A DNA stretch of 64,000 bases from AWTP1-13 sp963814055 (lineage in GTDB: Bacteria; Pseudomonadota; Alphaproteobacteria; Rhizobiales; Hyphomicrobiaceae): assembly GCA_963814055.1 (NCBI GenBank), contig CAWFBJ010000017.1, positions 310,001 to 374,000 on the forward strand, in the 5' to 3' direction. Positions 1 to 8,712 of this stretch are shown here, piece after piece. The notes beneath the pieces were generated by a model. That model saw only the letters and a list, made by a program, of their open reading frames with translations, was not told where the DNA came from and did no database searches. Each line of letters opens with the position of its first letter. The stretch's first letter is position 1. The position numbers were made by a program, and so were the translations under genes.

Positions 1-685
1 GGTCTCCGCTGATGACCAGCCGCTCAGCACGCTGTCTTTCGTCCGCGGTCAGGTTCGCCGGCGCCGGAGGCTGTACATTGCGGCTGGGTGGGGCAGGTGG
101 TGTCGGTGCCGGCGAGGTGGCAAGGGCCGAGCGCTGCTGCGGTCGCTCCGCCGGTACCCTTTCCGCGGCCGGCCGCTCCGCCGGAGCAATGATGGTCGCT
201 GGACCAACTACCAGTGCCGTTCTTGTTTCGGCGAGCGTCGTGCCGTCCACGCCGACGAGATGAATGACGATTTCCGAGCGCCCCGAAACGCCAGCCGGCA
301 CGATGGCTTTCAGGGAAGGCAGGCCGAACAGCGGTACGGCCCACGACCCCGGCGCGATTGCGTACCCCTCGCTGAGCGAGACGCTTGCTGGAAGTCCACG
401 CAGGCGCACGAAGGTGTTGCCTGGCACGCTGCCGGGAGGACCGACCTGGATCGACAGTACGGTCTGCGAGGCCGGTTCAGCCACTATCGTCGTGGCGACC
501 ACAATGCGTGGCGCATCGGCGGATTGCTGCGCCTCGGCCCCATCGCTGGCGCCGGCGACCACGAGAATCCCGAGCGCAATAGCCGCACACATCGCGACGG
601 ACCAGGGGGCCGCGCCCCTGGCCTTCGTCGGAGCTCTGGCAACGGCCGGATCGCCGTCAGCCGCTCCTCGCCTGTCGCTCGGCAT
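1..685 (-). CDS. Exported Sel1-repeat-type protein, partial (C-terminus outside window)
   Basis: Reads on the minus strand from an ATG at 685 with a GGAG ribosome site nine bases upstream, and stays open to the window edge (228 codons). The N-terminus is basic and followed by a hydrophobic segment ending AGASDGAEAQQ, so it is probably exported. The body is clearly paralogous to the protein at 2190-3077: both carry RLRGLP or RIRGLP, then IAPGSWAVP, then an SLK..PAG..GRSEI stretch. The last visible residues (DERQRAERLVISGD) match the point where the paralogue enters its Sel1/TPR-like repeats, so the repeats should lie beyond the edge. It starts 57 bp after the TAXI receptor gene and is probably cotranscribed with it. 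Function unknown; a protein-interaction role is only inferred from Sel1 repeats. Confidence 0.75.
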   Translation of the reverse strand, partial: MPSDRRGAADGDPAVARAPTKARGAAPWSVAMCAAIALGILVVAGASDGAEAQQSADAPRIVVATTIVAEPASQTVLSIQVGPPGSVPGNTFVRLRGLPASVSLSEGYAIAPGSWAVPLFGLPSLKAIVPAGVSGRSEIVIHLVGVDGTTLAETRTALVVGPATIIAPAERPAAERVPAERPQQRSALATSPAPTPPAPPSRNVQPPAPANLTADERQRAERLVISGD

Positions 686-742
686 TACCCGCGTATCTCC
701 AAAGCTCGATCGTCCCGCATGTTGCATGGGCGGTCGCCCGTG

Positions 743-1921
743 TCACTTGCCCTGCTTCTTGCTCCATTCCAGGAACTGCTGAAACAGTCGCTCCTGTTCC
801 GCTGCGTCCGAGCCGCTCCGTGCCGCTTGCTGGCGACCCTGCGGTGGTGGCTGGCCGGGCTGTTGCGGCGGAGCCTTGGCGGCGGCCATCTGCTTCAGCA
901 TCTCGTCGGCTACGTAGTATCGCGTCCAGCCGGGCACGTTGGCGGCGAGATTGACGCTCTTCCATTTCGGGTGATAGGGCGGCTTGTGCAGTCCGTCGAA
1001 CCTCTGGAAGTAGAATTCGATGAAGCGCTGCACACGCCGGAAACGGTCATTGCTGCTTGGCCAGTTGTAGACGGCGAGCACGGTTTGCACGCCCAACGTC
1101 TCGACCTTCTCTCCAGGCTTGAGGAAACCGGGATAGTCCTCCGACGTCAGCACGGCCGGCACGTAGTATTCATCGAACTTGTCGAACGGGATCGCCAGGA
1201 GCTTGAAGCCCTGATCGTTCTTGAACTTGGTGAGAAGATCCTGCGGCTTGGATCCGTTGTTGATGAGCCCGGCGATCTCACCGGTCTTCATCTTCTCGAG
1301 CGCAATCGCATTGTTGATGTAGACGGGTTCGACGTTGATGCCCAAGCGTTTGAAAACGATCGGCGCGGTGGTGGACGAGCCAGCTCCGGCGATATGGAAG
1401 CTGACCTTCTTGCCTTCCAGATCCTTGATCGAGTTGATCTCCGGTCGCACTACCAAGTGGACCTCGGAGATGGCCATTTCCGAGATGAAATTGATCCGCT
1501 TGTCGATATTGGGGATGCGCTCCACCGTCTTGAAATGCTCGAGCACGTCGGCATTGGTGATCGCAATGTCGATGCCCCTCAGGTAGAGCAGATCCTTGAT
1601 GTTGTCGGTGGCACCCTGCGTGACGACCGGTAGCACGCGCAAGTTCTCTGGGTCGTTGACATTGCGGGCGATCTCGGCGGCGAAACGAAGGAACGTACCC
1701 TCGGGCAATCCGCCGGCAAGACCGACCGTCCAGTTGTTGATCTTGGCGACCGTGCCGCCTTCGCCGCTGTCGATCGCCGTAGGGGTACGCTGCAATTTGC
1801 GTTTCAACCCCGGCGGAACCTGCGCCACCTCCTGGGACCAAAGCTGCTGAGCCGCGCCATCGCCGGCCAAAAGGCCAGCCGCAGCCATCAGAACCAATGC
1901 CTGCCCCATCCGTCTACGCAT
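743..1921 (-). CDS. TAXI-family TRAP transporter solute-binding receptor (copy 1)
   Basis: A 392-residue periplasmic receptor of the TAXI type. An N-terminal signal peptide (residues about 1-24, ending GDGAAQ) is followed by the TAXI fold: GLPEGTFLRFAAEIA, RVLPVVTQGATDNIKDLLYL, DIAITNADVL, then the DLEGKKVSFHIAGAGSS ligand loop. ATG at 1921 is preceded by GAGGGAG. The closest relative here is copy 2 at 3144-4310, including a shared C-terminal tail ending (A/E)QERLFQ-F-EW. TAXI receptors normally feed a DctQM-type permease, but none is present in the window, so the ligand could be delivered to a permease elsewhere or only sensed. Followed 57 bp later by a Sel1-type gene. Confidence 0.88.
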   Translation of the reverse strand: MRRRMGQALVLMAAAGLLAGDGAAQQLWSQEVAQVPPGLKRKLQRTPTAIDSGEGGTVAKINNWTVGLAGGLPEGTFLRFAAEIARNVNDPENLRVLPVVTQGATDNIKDLLYLRGIDIAITNADVLEHFKTVERIPNIDKRINFISEMAISEVHLVVRPEINSIKDLEGKKVSFHIAGAGSSTTAPIVFKRLGINVEPVYINNAIALEKMKTGEIAGLINNGSKPQDLLTKFKNDQGFKLLAIPFDKFDEYYVPAVLTSEDYPGFLKPGEKVETLGVQTVLAVYNWPSSNDRFRRVQRFIEFYFQRFDGLHKPPYHPKWKSVNLAANVPGWTRYYVADEMLKQMAAAKAPPQQPGQPPPQGRQQAARSGSDAAEQERLFQQFLEWSKKQGK

Positions 1922-2189
1922 CTTGTTCGCTCCCTCAATAGTCCAGCGCTACAGAGCCAACGTCATATAGCCTAAGCGCCCCAGATAGCGGCCGCGCCCT
2001 TTCGTCTGGCCCGGTGGTCGAGCCAATAACAGTTGGGAGTGCCGATTGCGTCGCGTCGCGCGCTGTCAGTAGCGGCCATCCCCTGCGCCCGACCCATCGC
2101 CGGACATGTCGGCCTTGAGCGAAGGCGAATTTGCGGCGGGAATTGGGAGTTTTTCGGGCGCCGATGAAACTTATTGAAAGGCCGTCTTC

Positions 2190-3077
2190 TCAATTCGCTC
2201 CCAGACGACGCAGGCGCTGCTCGGCGTCCGCCGCTCCCAGTTGCCGGGCGCGCTCGTACCAGCGCATCGCCGCTGCGCGGTCAGGCTGCAGTCCGCGGAC
2301 GCCCAGGCGGCCGAGTTCTGCAGCGTCGTATGTGGCGGCCATCGACATCGCGCCTTGCGCAAGTCCGGCTTCCGCGGCGCGCTCGTAGAGTAGCCGAGCC
2401 TGGGCGATGCCGCCCTCGGCCAACTGTTCGTCTCCGCGCTTCACAAGACGCAGCGCGCGCTCGCGCTGCTCCGGCGTCAGCTTTTCCAGTCTCTCTGACG
2501 GGATCTGCGCACCGGTGCGTTCCGTCGTCTCCGAAGGTGGTTGAAGCGGGGTGCCCGCTCTCAAAATTGAAACTGGCGGAGGTTCGCTCTTGTTTTGCGT
2601 CCGGCTATCCGGCGGCGAAGAAGCGGCGACGACAAGCACGGATTTTGCCTCGGCGAGTACCGAACCGTCGCTGCTGACAAGGGTGATGGAGATTTCCGAT
2701 CTTCCGGCTGCTCCTGCTGGCAGCGTAATCTTCAGGCTGGGCAGAGCCGCGATGGGGACAGCCCAGGAACCCGGAGCGATCGAATGCCCGTCCGACAATG
2801 CGATCATGGGGGGCAAGCCGCGGATTCTAATGAAGCTGCCCTTTGCGATGGCGTCGGGCGGTCCGATGCGTATGGTCAGCGGGGCCTGAGTTGCGGGCTC
2901 GGCGGGCAGGGTGGCAGCTACCGTGATCGTCGGTCGCGCCGTTTGCGCCAGCACCATGGCTGTAGCGAAGAACCAAACCGACAGCGCAGCCAGGAGGATG
3001 CGCACAGGCGCCCGTGCGCCGGGTTTCGCGGGGCTACACCGACTCGCACGCCGGGCTGATCTGAGCGCCCCAAGCAC
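2190..3077 (-). CDS. Exported Sel1-repeat protein
   Basis: A 295-residue protein. Residues about 25-45 are hydrophobic and end in a signal-peptidase-like site (MVLAQ), giving a probable Sec signal. Residues 50-150 form a beta-rich region shared with the partial protein at 1-685 (RIRGLP, IAPGSWAVP, GRSEISITL). The C-terminal 80 residues contain two Sel1-like units (ARLLYERAAEAGLAQGAM and AAAMRWYERARQLGAADA). The GTG start at 3077 has GGAGG 13 bases upstream, a little far; GTG at 3005 is an alternative. It lies 66 bp downstream of TAXI receptor copy 2. The pairing of this family with a TAXI receptor occurs twice here, so a functional link is likely, but no mechanism is visible. Confidence 0.75.
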   Translation of the reverse strand: MLGALRSARRASRCSPAKPGARAPVRILLAALSVWFFATAMVLAQTARPTITVAATLPAEPATQAPLTIRIGPPDAIAKGSFIRIRGLPPMIALSDGHSIAPGSWAVPIAALPSLKITLPAGAAGRSEISITLVSSDGSVLAEAKSVLVVAASSPPDSRTQNKSEPPPVSILRAGTPLQPPSETTERTGAQIPSERLEKLTPEQRERALRLVKRGDEQLAEGGIAQARLLYERAAEAGLAQGAMSMAATYDAAELGRLGVRGLQPDRAAAMRWYERARQLGAADAEQRLRRLGAN

Positions 3078-3143
3078 GTTCTGCTTTCAACCTCCCATGT
3101 CAGTCACGTCGCCCCGGCTTTCTGCCTCTCGTTGGACAAACCG

Positions 3144-4310
3144 CTATCGCTTGCTTTGCGACTTCGCCCACTCCATGAATTCCTGGAACAATCGCTCCTG
3201 AGCAGCGGGATCGTTGGGCGCGGCTTTGGCAGCCTGCGCACGCACGATGCCGGGGTCGATGGCGACGCTGGCGGTCGGCGATCGCTGCGCGGGATTTTTC
3301 GCCAGCCATTCCTCGGCGGCAGGGAAACGCTTCCACCCTTTCAAGGCGGAGTTGATATTCGCTTCGCGCCATTTGGCGTGCCGCGCCGGCTTCTGGAACT
3401 CGGGGAACTTTGCGAAGAACGCATCGATGAATGTGGCCACACGGCGGTAACGGTCCGTGTCGCGCGGCCAGTTGTAGGCGGCGAGCACGGAGGCAACCGC
3501 GACGGTATCAACCGAACTACCCTTTTCGATGAGACCCGGATAATCCTCCGAGGTCAGCTTGGCCGGGAAATAGTCCTGCTCAAGCACCTCCGCGTAAGGA
3601 ACTGGCAGAAGCCTCATGCCGGGCTCTAGCTTGAACTTCCCGAAGGAGCCCGCCGGCTTGCCCGCGATCAGCACCGTGGCCGCGATCTCGCCCGACTTGA
3701 CCATCTGGTAGCCGTCGGCCTGCCCAACGTTGATTTCCGTCGCCTTGATGCCGAGTAACTCGAAGATGAGGCGAGTCGAAAACTGCGTGCCGCTGCCGAC
3801 GTCGCTGAAATTCACCTTCTTGCCGTCGAGCTCTTTCACGCTGTTGATGCCCGGGCCGGCGAGGACGTGCATCTCCTCATTGTAGAGCCGGGTGATGAAC
3901 GCCAGCCTGTTCTCGATGTTGGGTCCCATCTCTCCGGTCTTCTTGAGATAGGTCATGATGTTGGATTGGGTGATGCAAAGGTCCACGCCCCTGAGGTGCA
4001 GAACGTCCATGACGTTCTGGTAACCGCCCTTGCCGATCACCGGCAGGATGCGCAGGTCGTTGCCGTCGTCGAGCACGGCCGACATGTCGTAGGCCAGGTA
4101 GAGGTAGGTGCCGTTAGGATTGCCCGAGATCACCGTGACGGTGTTCTGATTGAGCGTGTCGCGCTGTGTTGCGTAGCGAGTTGCAGGGGTGGGCGGCGGA
4201 CCTGGTCGTTTGACCTGGGCGGGTTGCTGCGCTTCAGCAGTCAACGGAAGCGCAGCAAGCAGCACCGCAGCAAGCACGGCGCCAAAGCACGCGATCGGTC
4301 GCACTTTCAT
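3144..4310 (-). CDS. TAXI-family TRAP transporter solute-binding receptor (copy 2)
   Basis: A 388-residue periplasmic receptor. The start at 4310 is chosen because a strong purine-rich site (GAGGGGAGGG) sits directly upstream and the next residues form a signal peptide (MKVRPIACFG..TAEAQQ). The mature part shows the TAXI pattern: VISGNPNGTYLYLAYDMS, LRILPVIGKGGYQNVMDVL, DLCITQSNIM and the ELDGKKVNFSDVGSGTQ loop. It shares TSEDYPG, LAAYNWP and the tail AQERLFQEFMEWAKSQ with copy 1. No TRAP membrane component lies nearby. It heads a minus-strand pair with the Sel1 gene and is transcribed divergently from thrS across a 323-bp intergenic region. Confidence 0.88.
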   Translation of the reverse strand: MKVRPIACFGAVLAAVLLAALPLTAEAQQPAQVKRPGPPPTPATRYATQRDTLNQNTVTVISGNPNGTYLYLAYDMSAVLDDGNDLRILPVIGKGGYQNVMDVLHLRGVDLCITQSNIMTYLKKTGEMGPNIENRLAFITRLYNEEMHVLAGPGINSVKELDGKKVNFSDVGSGTQFSTRLIFELLGIKATEINVGQADGYQMVKSGEIAATVLIAGKPAGSFGKFKLEPGMRLLPVPYAEVLEQDYFPAKLTSEDYPGLIEKGSSVDTVAVASVLAAYNWPRDTDRYRRVATFIDAFFAKFPEFQKPARHAKWREANINSALKGWKRFPAAEEWLAKNPAQRSPTASVAIDPGIVRAQAAKAAPNDPAAQERLFQEFMEWAKSQSKR

Positions 4311-4633
4311 CCCTCCCCTCGAAACCGTACCGCTACACATCGGTGTTCGCCGGGTGTGCAGATGGCCCATCATCCGTGGGCTTTCGTCATGCCCGCACTT
4401 TCGCAAGCTAGCACAGGAATTTACCTCCGCAATCGAGGAATTCCAATGAACCGCCGATAGCAGATTGCCGGGGCAGCAATGAGGCATTCTGCCGTCAGAG
4501 GGAATGGCCAGGACACGTCGTCTTGACAGGGTTGGACCCGGGGAGCACAAGCAGCGCCTCGACGCTCGGCGCTTCGGGTGCCTCGCGTCGGTCCACCTTA
4601 CCTGCGTGGTATGCAGCGAGTGAGAGGAAGGCC
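4311..4633. promoter_or_regulatory. Divergent intergenic region between TAXI receptor copy 2 and thrS
   Basis: About 320 bp with no supported gene. It must hold the promoters of the minus-strand TAXI cassette and of plus-strand thrS. An in-frame extension upstream of thrS exists (from 4523) but has no family similarity, so I treat it as leader. I saw no T-box-like structure and no clear operator. Confidence 0.5.
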
Positions 4634-6595
4634 ATGAGCGAAATCACCGTAACGTTTCCGGATGGCGCCAAGCGGTCGGTGCGAAAGGGCATCACCGGCA
4701 AGGAACTCGCCGAAAGCATTGCCAAATCGCTGGCGAAGCGCGCTGTGGCAATGGTCGTGGATGGCCAGCTGGCCGACCTCGCCGATCCGATAAATGCCGA
4801 TGCGGCTGTGAAGATCGTGTCGCGTACCGATCCCGAAGCGCTGGAACTCATCCGTCACGATGCGGCGCACGTGATGGCCGAAGCCGTGCAGACACTGTGG
4901 CCGGGCACCCAAGTGACCATCGGTCCGGTGATCGAGAACGGATTCTTCTACGACTTTGCCAAGGCAGAGCCGTTTCATCCCGACGACCTGGCGAAGATTG
5001 AAGCGAAGATGCACGAGATCATCGCGCGCAACGCGCCGTTCACGAAGGAGTTCTGGAGCCGCGAGCAGGCGAAGGATTTCTTTAAGAAGAAGGGCGAGCT
5101 GTTCAAGATCGAGCTGGTCGATGCAATCCCTGCGGGTGAAGAGCTGAAGATCTACAAGCAAGGCGAGTGGCTCGATCTGTGCCGCGGTCCGCACATGACT
5201 GCGACCGGCCACATCGGTAAAGCCTTCAAGCTCACCAAGTTCGCGGGATCGTATTGGCGTGGCGATCATAACAACGCTCAGTTGCAGCGCATTTACGGAA
5301 CCGCCTGGGCAACCGAGCAGGAGCTTGCGACCTACCTCAGGCAGATCGAGGAAGCCGAGAAGCGCGACCATCGCAAGCTGGGCCGCGAGATGGATCTCTT
5401 CCACTTCCAGGAAGAGGGGCCGGGCGTCGTATTCTGGCACCCGAAGGGATGGGAGCTGTTTCAGGGTCTCATCAATTATATGCGGCGGCGGCAAAACGCG
5501 GTCGGCTATCGCGAGGTGAACGGGCCTCAGATCCTCGACAAGTCGTTGTGGGAGACCTCGGGGCACTGGGAGACATTTCGCGAGAACATGTTCACCACGG
5601 TGACCGAGGACGAACGCGAGTTCGCCATCAAGCCGATGAATTGCCCGGGCCACATCCAGATTTTCAAGCACGGCCTGCGGTCCTACCGGGAATTGCCTTA
5701 TCGGGTGTCCGAGTTCGGCATCGTGCACCGCTATGAGCCCTCGGGCGCACTGCACGGCTTGATGCGCGTGCGCGGCTTCACCCAGGACGATGCGCATATC
5801 TTTTGCACGCACGAGCAACTGGCCGACGAGTGTCTCAAGATCAACGACCTGATCCTGTCGATCTATCGCGACTTCGGATTCGAGGAAGTTGTCGTGAAAC
5901 TTTCCACCCGGCCGGAGAAGCGGGTCGGCGCGGACGTTCTGTGGGACCAGGCGGAATCGGCGATGGCCGATGTGCTCAAGAAGATCGCCGACCAGTCGGG
6001 CGGCAAGATCAAGACCGGCATCAACCCGGGCGAGGGCGCCTTCTACGGTCCCAAGTTCGAGTATGTTCTGCGCGATGCCATCGGCCGCGACTGGCAGTGC
6101 GGCACCACGCAGGTGGACTTCAATTTGCCCGAGCGCTTCGGCGCCTTCTACATCGATGCCGACGGCGAGAAGAAGACGCCGGTGATGATCCATCGCGCCA
6201 TCTTCGGGTCGATGGAACGGTTCGCCGGCATCCTGCTCGAGAACACCGCGGGGCATCTGCCGCTTTGGCTCGCGCCGGTGCAGGCGATGGTGTGCACAAT
6301 CGTGTCGGACGCCGATGCGTACGCCGAGGAAGTGCTAGGCGCTCTGCACCAGGCGGGCCTGCGCGCGCAAATCGATCTGCGCAATGAGAAGATCAACTAC
6401 AAGGTGCGGGAGCACTCCTTGTCCAAGACGCCGGTGATGCTGGTGGTCGGCAAGCGCGAGGCGGAAGAACGCACGGTGTCGGTGCGGCGCCTCGGCAGTC
6501 AGGAGCAGCAGGTGATGGCGCTTACCGAGGCGATTGCGACGCTTGCAGAGGAGGCCCTGCCGCCTGACTTGAAGAGGTCTGCTCGACAGCGGTGA
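4634..6595 (+). CDS. thrS: Threonyl-tRNA synthetase, with element-supplied 3' end
   Basis: Class II synthetase charging tRNA-Thr, 653 residues, normal length. ATG at 4634 follows GAGAGGAAG. Order: TGS domain (EITVTFPDGAKRSV), editing domain with RHDAAHVMAEAV and the zinc-type DLCRGPHM, catalytic core with motif 2 (RYEPSGALHGLMRVRGFTQDD), NPGEGAFYGPKFEY and motif 3 (PVMIHRAIFGSMERF), then the anticodon-binding domain (LRNEKINYKVREHS). The C-terminus ends PPDLKRSARQR. A second copy of the last 185 bp at 22074-22258 continues instead to PPDLKRAEKHKRSAV, which is presumably the original host tail. The integrative element has therefore replaced the last few codons without destroying the gene. Confidence 0.97.
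   Translation: MSEITVTFPDGAKRSVRKGITGKELAESIAKSLAKRAVAMVVDGQLADLADPINADAAVKIVSRTDPEALELIRHDAAHVMAEAVQTLWPGTQVTIGPVIENGFFYDFAKAEPFHPDDLAKIEAKMHEIIARNAPFTKEFWSREQAKDFFKKKGELFKIELVDAIPAGEELKIYKQGEWLDLCRGPHMTATGHIGKAFKLTKFAGSYWRGDHNNAQLQRIYGTAWATEQELATYLRQIEEAEKRDHRKLGREMDLFHFQEEGPGVVFWHPKGWELFQGLINYMRRRQNAVGYREVNGPQILDKSLWETSGHWETFRENMFTTVTEDEREFAIKPMNCPGHIQIFKHGLRSYRELPYRVSEFGIVHRYEPSGALHGLMRVRGFTQDDAHIFCTHEQLADECLKINDLILSIYRDFGFEEVVVKLSTRPEKRVGADVLWDQAESAMADVLKKIADQSGGKIKTGINPGEGAFYGPKFEYVLRDAIGRDWQCGTTQVDFNLPERFGAFYIDADGEKKTPVMIHRAIFGSMERFAGILLENTAGHLPLWLAPVQAMVCTIVSDADAYAEEVLGALHQAGLRAQIDLRNEKINYKVREHSLSKTPVMLVVGKREAEERTVSVRRLGSQEQQVMALTEAIATLAEEALPPDLKRSARQR
6380..6564 (+). repeat. Left 185-bp direct repeat (attL side, inside thrS)
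   Basis: Identical over 185 bases to 22074-22258. It begins at CGCAATGAGAAG and ends at GAGGCCCTGCCGCC. Here it is the functional 3' part of thrS. Directly after it the sequence continues TGACTTGAAGAGG, encoding DLKR with codons different from those used after the right copy. Confidence 0.9.
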
Positions 6596-6641
6596 ACATG
6601 GGTGGGTTCGGGCGCTCCTATTGCCCCGGGATTGCCCACAG

Positions 6642-7814
6642 ATGCCCAAGCTATCGACTCGCCTCCTATCCACCGAGCGTGCCTGCCAGCTTGCGCGCCC
6701 TATCAGCCGACGCACTGAGTACCGAGTAGCTGGCGTCCGGGGGCTGGTGCTCCTCGTGAACGACCGTGGCACGAAGTCATGGGCCTGCCTCTACAAGAGC
6801 CCCGTCACGTCGTCCTGGCGGAAGGTCGGCCTCGGTAGCTACCCCACGGTCGGCCTTCAGCAGGCTAAGGAGCTGGCCCTGGATTGCCTAGCTGGCGTGC
6901 GCGTCGGCAGAGATCCGCTGGCCGTCGACCCAATGGCCACCATGACCTTCAGGCGCATCAGCGACGACTACCGCGAGGCGCACAAGGACCGGCACTCTGC
7001 GGCTTGGACCCGGGCGGTAAAGGATGCCCTGGAGCGCGACATCCTACCGCACCTCAATGGCCACCGCGCAGAAGCGGTCAAGCGGCACGACATCGCTCGC
7101 ATCATGGAGCGTGTTGTGGCCAGGGATGCGCCAGCCAGTGCCAATCAGGCCTTGAAGGTGACGCGCGCCATCTACCGCTGGGGCGTCTCGACCGGCCGGT
7201 GTGAAACAGATCCGACGTTTAGCCTGAAGCCCATTCCGAGCAAGCCGAGGGATCGTGTCCTCACTGCCTCTGAGATCCGTCACGTCTGGAACGTCCCCAC
7301 ACACTTCCAACTCGCGTTCAGGCTGCAGCTTCTGACGGCCACGCGCATCGGCGAGGTACTGAAGGCTTCGAAGGACGAGTTCGACCTGGAGCAAAGGGTC
7401 TGGGTCATTCCAGCCGGGCGCACCAAGAGTCGCCGGGCACATGTGTTGCCCCTATCGCCCCAGGCTCTCGATGTCGTGCGGGACGCGATGGAGAAGTCAG
7501 GTTGCAGTCGGTGGTTGTTCCCAAGCCGCCGGAGCAATCGGCCGCTCTGCTGTCGTTCGGCCGCCACGATGCTCTCTCGCTTGAACACCGTGGCTGGCAT
7601 CACCGAACGCTTCACCCCCCATGACCTGCGGAGAAGCGCAGCGACAGGGATGGGCGACCTGGGGGTCTCTGATGAGGTTATCGAGCGGATCCTGAACCAC
7701 GCCCCGCCAACAACAAGCAGACGGCACTACAACCACAGCCTGCGCGTTGACGAGATGCGTGGGGCGCTGGAGACCTGGGGGGCGCACGTCAGCCGGTTGG
7801 TCGGTGCGCTATGA
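6642..7814 (+). CDS. Tyrosine recombinase / integrase (DUF4102-type N-terminus)
   Basis: A 390-residue site-specific recombinase that should integrate and excise the element at the thrS 3' end. The N-terminal third is the P4-integrase-type arm (GLVLLVNDRGTKSWACLYK, KVGLGSYPTVGLQQAKELA). The catalytic domain shows the first Arg in TATRIGEVLK, a Lys in GRTKSRRAHVLPLS, the HxxR box in TPHDLRRSAAT, and the final His and Tyr nucleophile in LNHAPPTT..RRHYNH. ATG at 6642 is used; an in-frame TTG at 6621 is possible. Its stop overlaps the next start (ATGA at 7811), so it heads a three-gene translationally coupled set. Lying directly downstream of thrS, it fits the usual placement of an integrase beside its attachment site. 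Confidence 0.93.
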   Translation: MPKLSTRLLSTERACQLARPISRRTEYRVAGVRGLVLLVNDRGTKSWACLYKSPVTSSWRKVGLGSYPTVGLQQAKELALDCLAGVRVGRDPLAVDPMATMTFRRISDDYREAHKDRHSAAWTRAVKDALERDILPHLNGHRAEAVKRHDIARIMERVVARDAPASANQALKVTRAIYRWGVSTGRCETDPTFSLKPIPSKPRDRVLTASEIRHVWNVPTHFQLAFRLQLLTATRIGEVLKASKDEFDLEQRVWVIPAGRTKSRRAHVLPLSPQALDVVRDAMEKSGCSRWLFPSRRSNRPLCCRSAATMLSRLNTVAGITERFTPHDLRRSAATGMGDLGVSDEVIERILNHAPPTTSRRHYNHSLRVDEMRGALETWGAHVSRLVGAL

Positions 7815-7909
7815 GCCCGGCCCCGCGTTTCGTCCTGACCGTCGCCATCATGGCTGTCGTGTGTGCCGCGGTCGGTATGGCAATTGCCCTTCTCGGGGCC
7901 GTGCCATGA
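7811..7909 (+). CDS. Very small single-TM peptide
   Basis: A 32-codon frame starting MSPAPRFVLTVAIMAVVCAA and continuing with a hydrophobic run to GAVP. It is predicted as one transmembrane helix with a short N-terminus. Support is positional: its ATG overlaps the integrase stop (ATGA) and its own stop overlaps the next ATG (ATGA at 7906), a chain of two four-base overlaps that is unlikely by chance. Function unknown. Confidence 0.55.
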   Translation: MSPAPRFVLTVAIMAVVCAAVGMAIALLGAVP

Positions 7910-8112
7910 GCTTCAAATATAATGATGAGCGACGTCAGGAGATGGAGCGGCAAGGCTTCCTCGTGCGTCAGATTCACGTTTGCCGGGAGAGTCATCAGGT
8001 CACGAGCGTTTGGTATGTCTACGACCCGAGGACCGAGGCCCAGCGTGAAGCTGCCGAGGAGGCGGAGTTCGAGGCCTATATGCAAAAAAAGGCCAGCGAG
8101 GCGAATTGCTGA
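7906..8112 (+). CDS. Small hypothetical protein coupled to the integrase
   Basis: A 68-residue charged protein beginning MSFKYNDERRQEMERQGF. The middle (VCRESHQVTSVWYVYDPRTE) looks like a compact beta fold and the C-terminus is an acidic/Ala helix (AQREAAEEAEFEAYMQ). Its ATG overlaps the stop of the 32-codon upstream gene, so it is likely translated as the third gene of the integrase transcript. This position is typical of accessory recombination or regulatory proteins, but I see no excisionase-like HTH. Unrecognised family. Confidence 0.6.
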   Translation: MSFKYNDERRQEMERQGFLVRQIHVCRESHQVTSVWYVYDPRTEAQREAAEEAEFEAYMQKKASEANC

Positions 8113-8712
8113 CCTAGTTGTTGCTGGCCAGATGCCCTGACCACACAGCACTCAGGAGAGCACTGCGACAGCGCATTTAGCCGAGCTGGTAATCGCAGCG
8201 GGGAGAATAAGCACTTACACGGATGGTTTAACCATTGGGAGAGTGTAGTGTGCTGTGGCCTTCTCCTCCATTAGTGTTTGCCGACGCTCCGGGGAAGAAG
8301 GAGAGCCAGAGCGTTCTTGACGTGCAACCCCTACACGTCGAAGCTCGGAGAACGGCCTGTTTCCACCGTCTATCCGGGTGGACATTTTAGTCCCGTATTG
8401 GCAGACGCTCTGGCTTCTTTCTCGAAATCCGATAGCCCACCTGTGTCTCGACCAAGGCGCCGTCGCCCATCATCCGCCCTCGATGGAGGGTAGCGCCACT
8501 GGCGGATCCAATCCATCACTCCATCACGGTCGAGGGGTGGTTTACCATCGCGGTGGAGCCCTCGTTTGCGCTGGCGATGACTTGGCCTCCTCTTCGCTCA
8601 GAACTGCGTCGTCGACCGCCGTTCCCGTGCTAGGCAATGCTTCAGCTTGCTCAGTTAAGGCACGAGGCAACTAAGGTTTGCCGAACGCGTTGCCAAGGAA
8701 AGGACCACACCC
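8113..8712. other. Intergenic stretch inside the element
   Basis: About 600 bp without a convincing gene. Short open frames here have poor composition and no start signals. No tRNA-like structure or clear repeat was seen. It could contain element att-arm or promoter sequences. Confidence 0.4.

Noticed and set aside
260..1633. Long plus-strand frame across the first TAXI receptor
   Set aside because: Arg/Leu-rich antisense of two minus-strand genes with clear family motifs.
4598..6256. Long minus-strand frame opposite thrS
   Set aside because: No family similarity and fully covered by thrS; a GC-rich antisense artefact.
8278..8674. Overlapping short plus frames in the gap after the integrase set
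   Set aside because: Overlapping each other in different frames, with no start signals or recognisable motifs.
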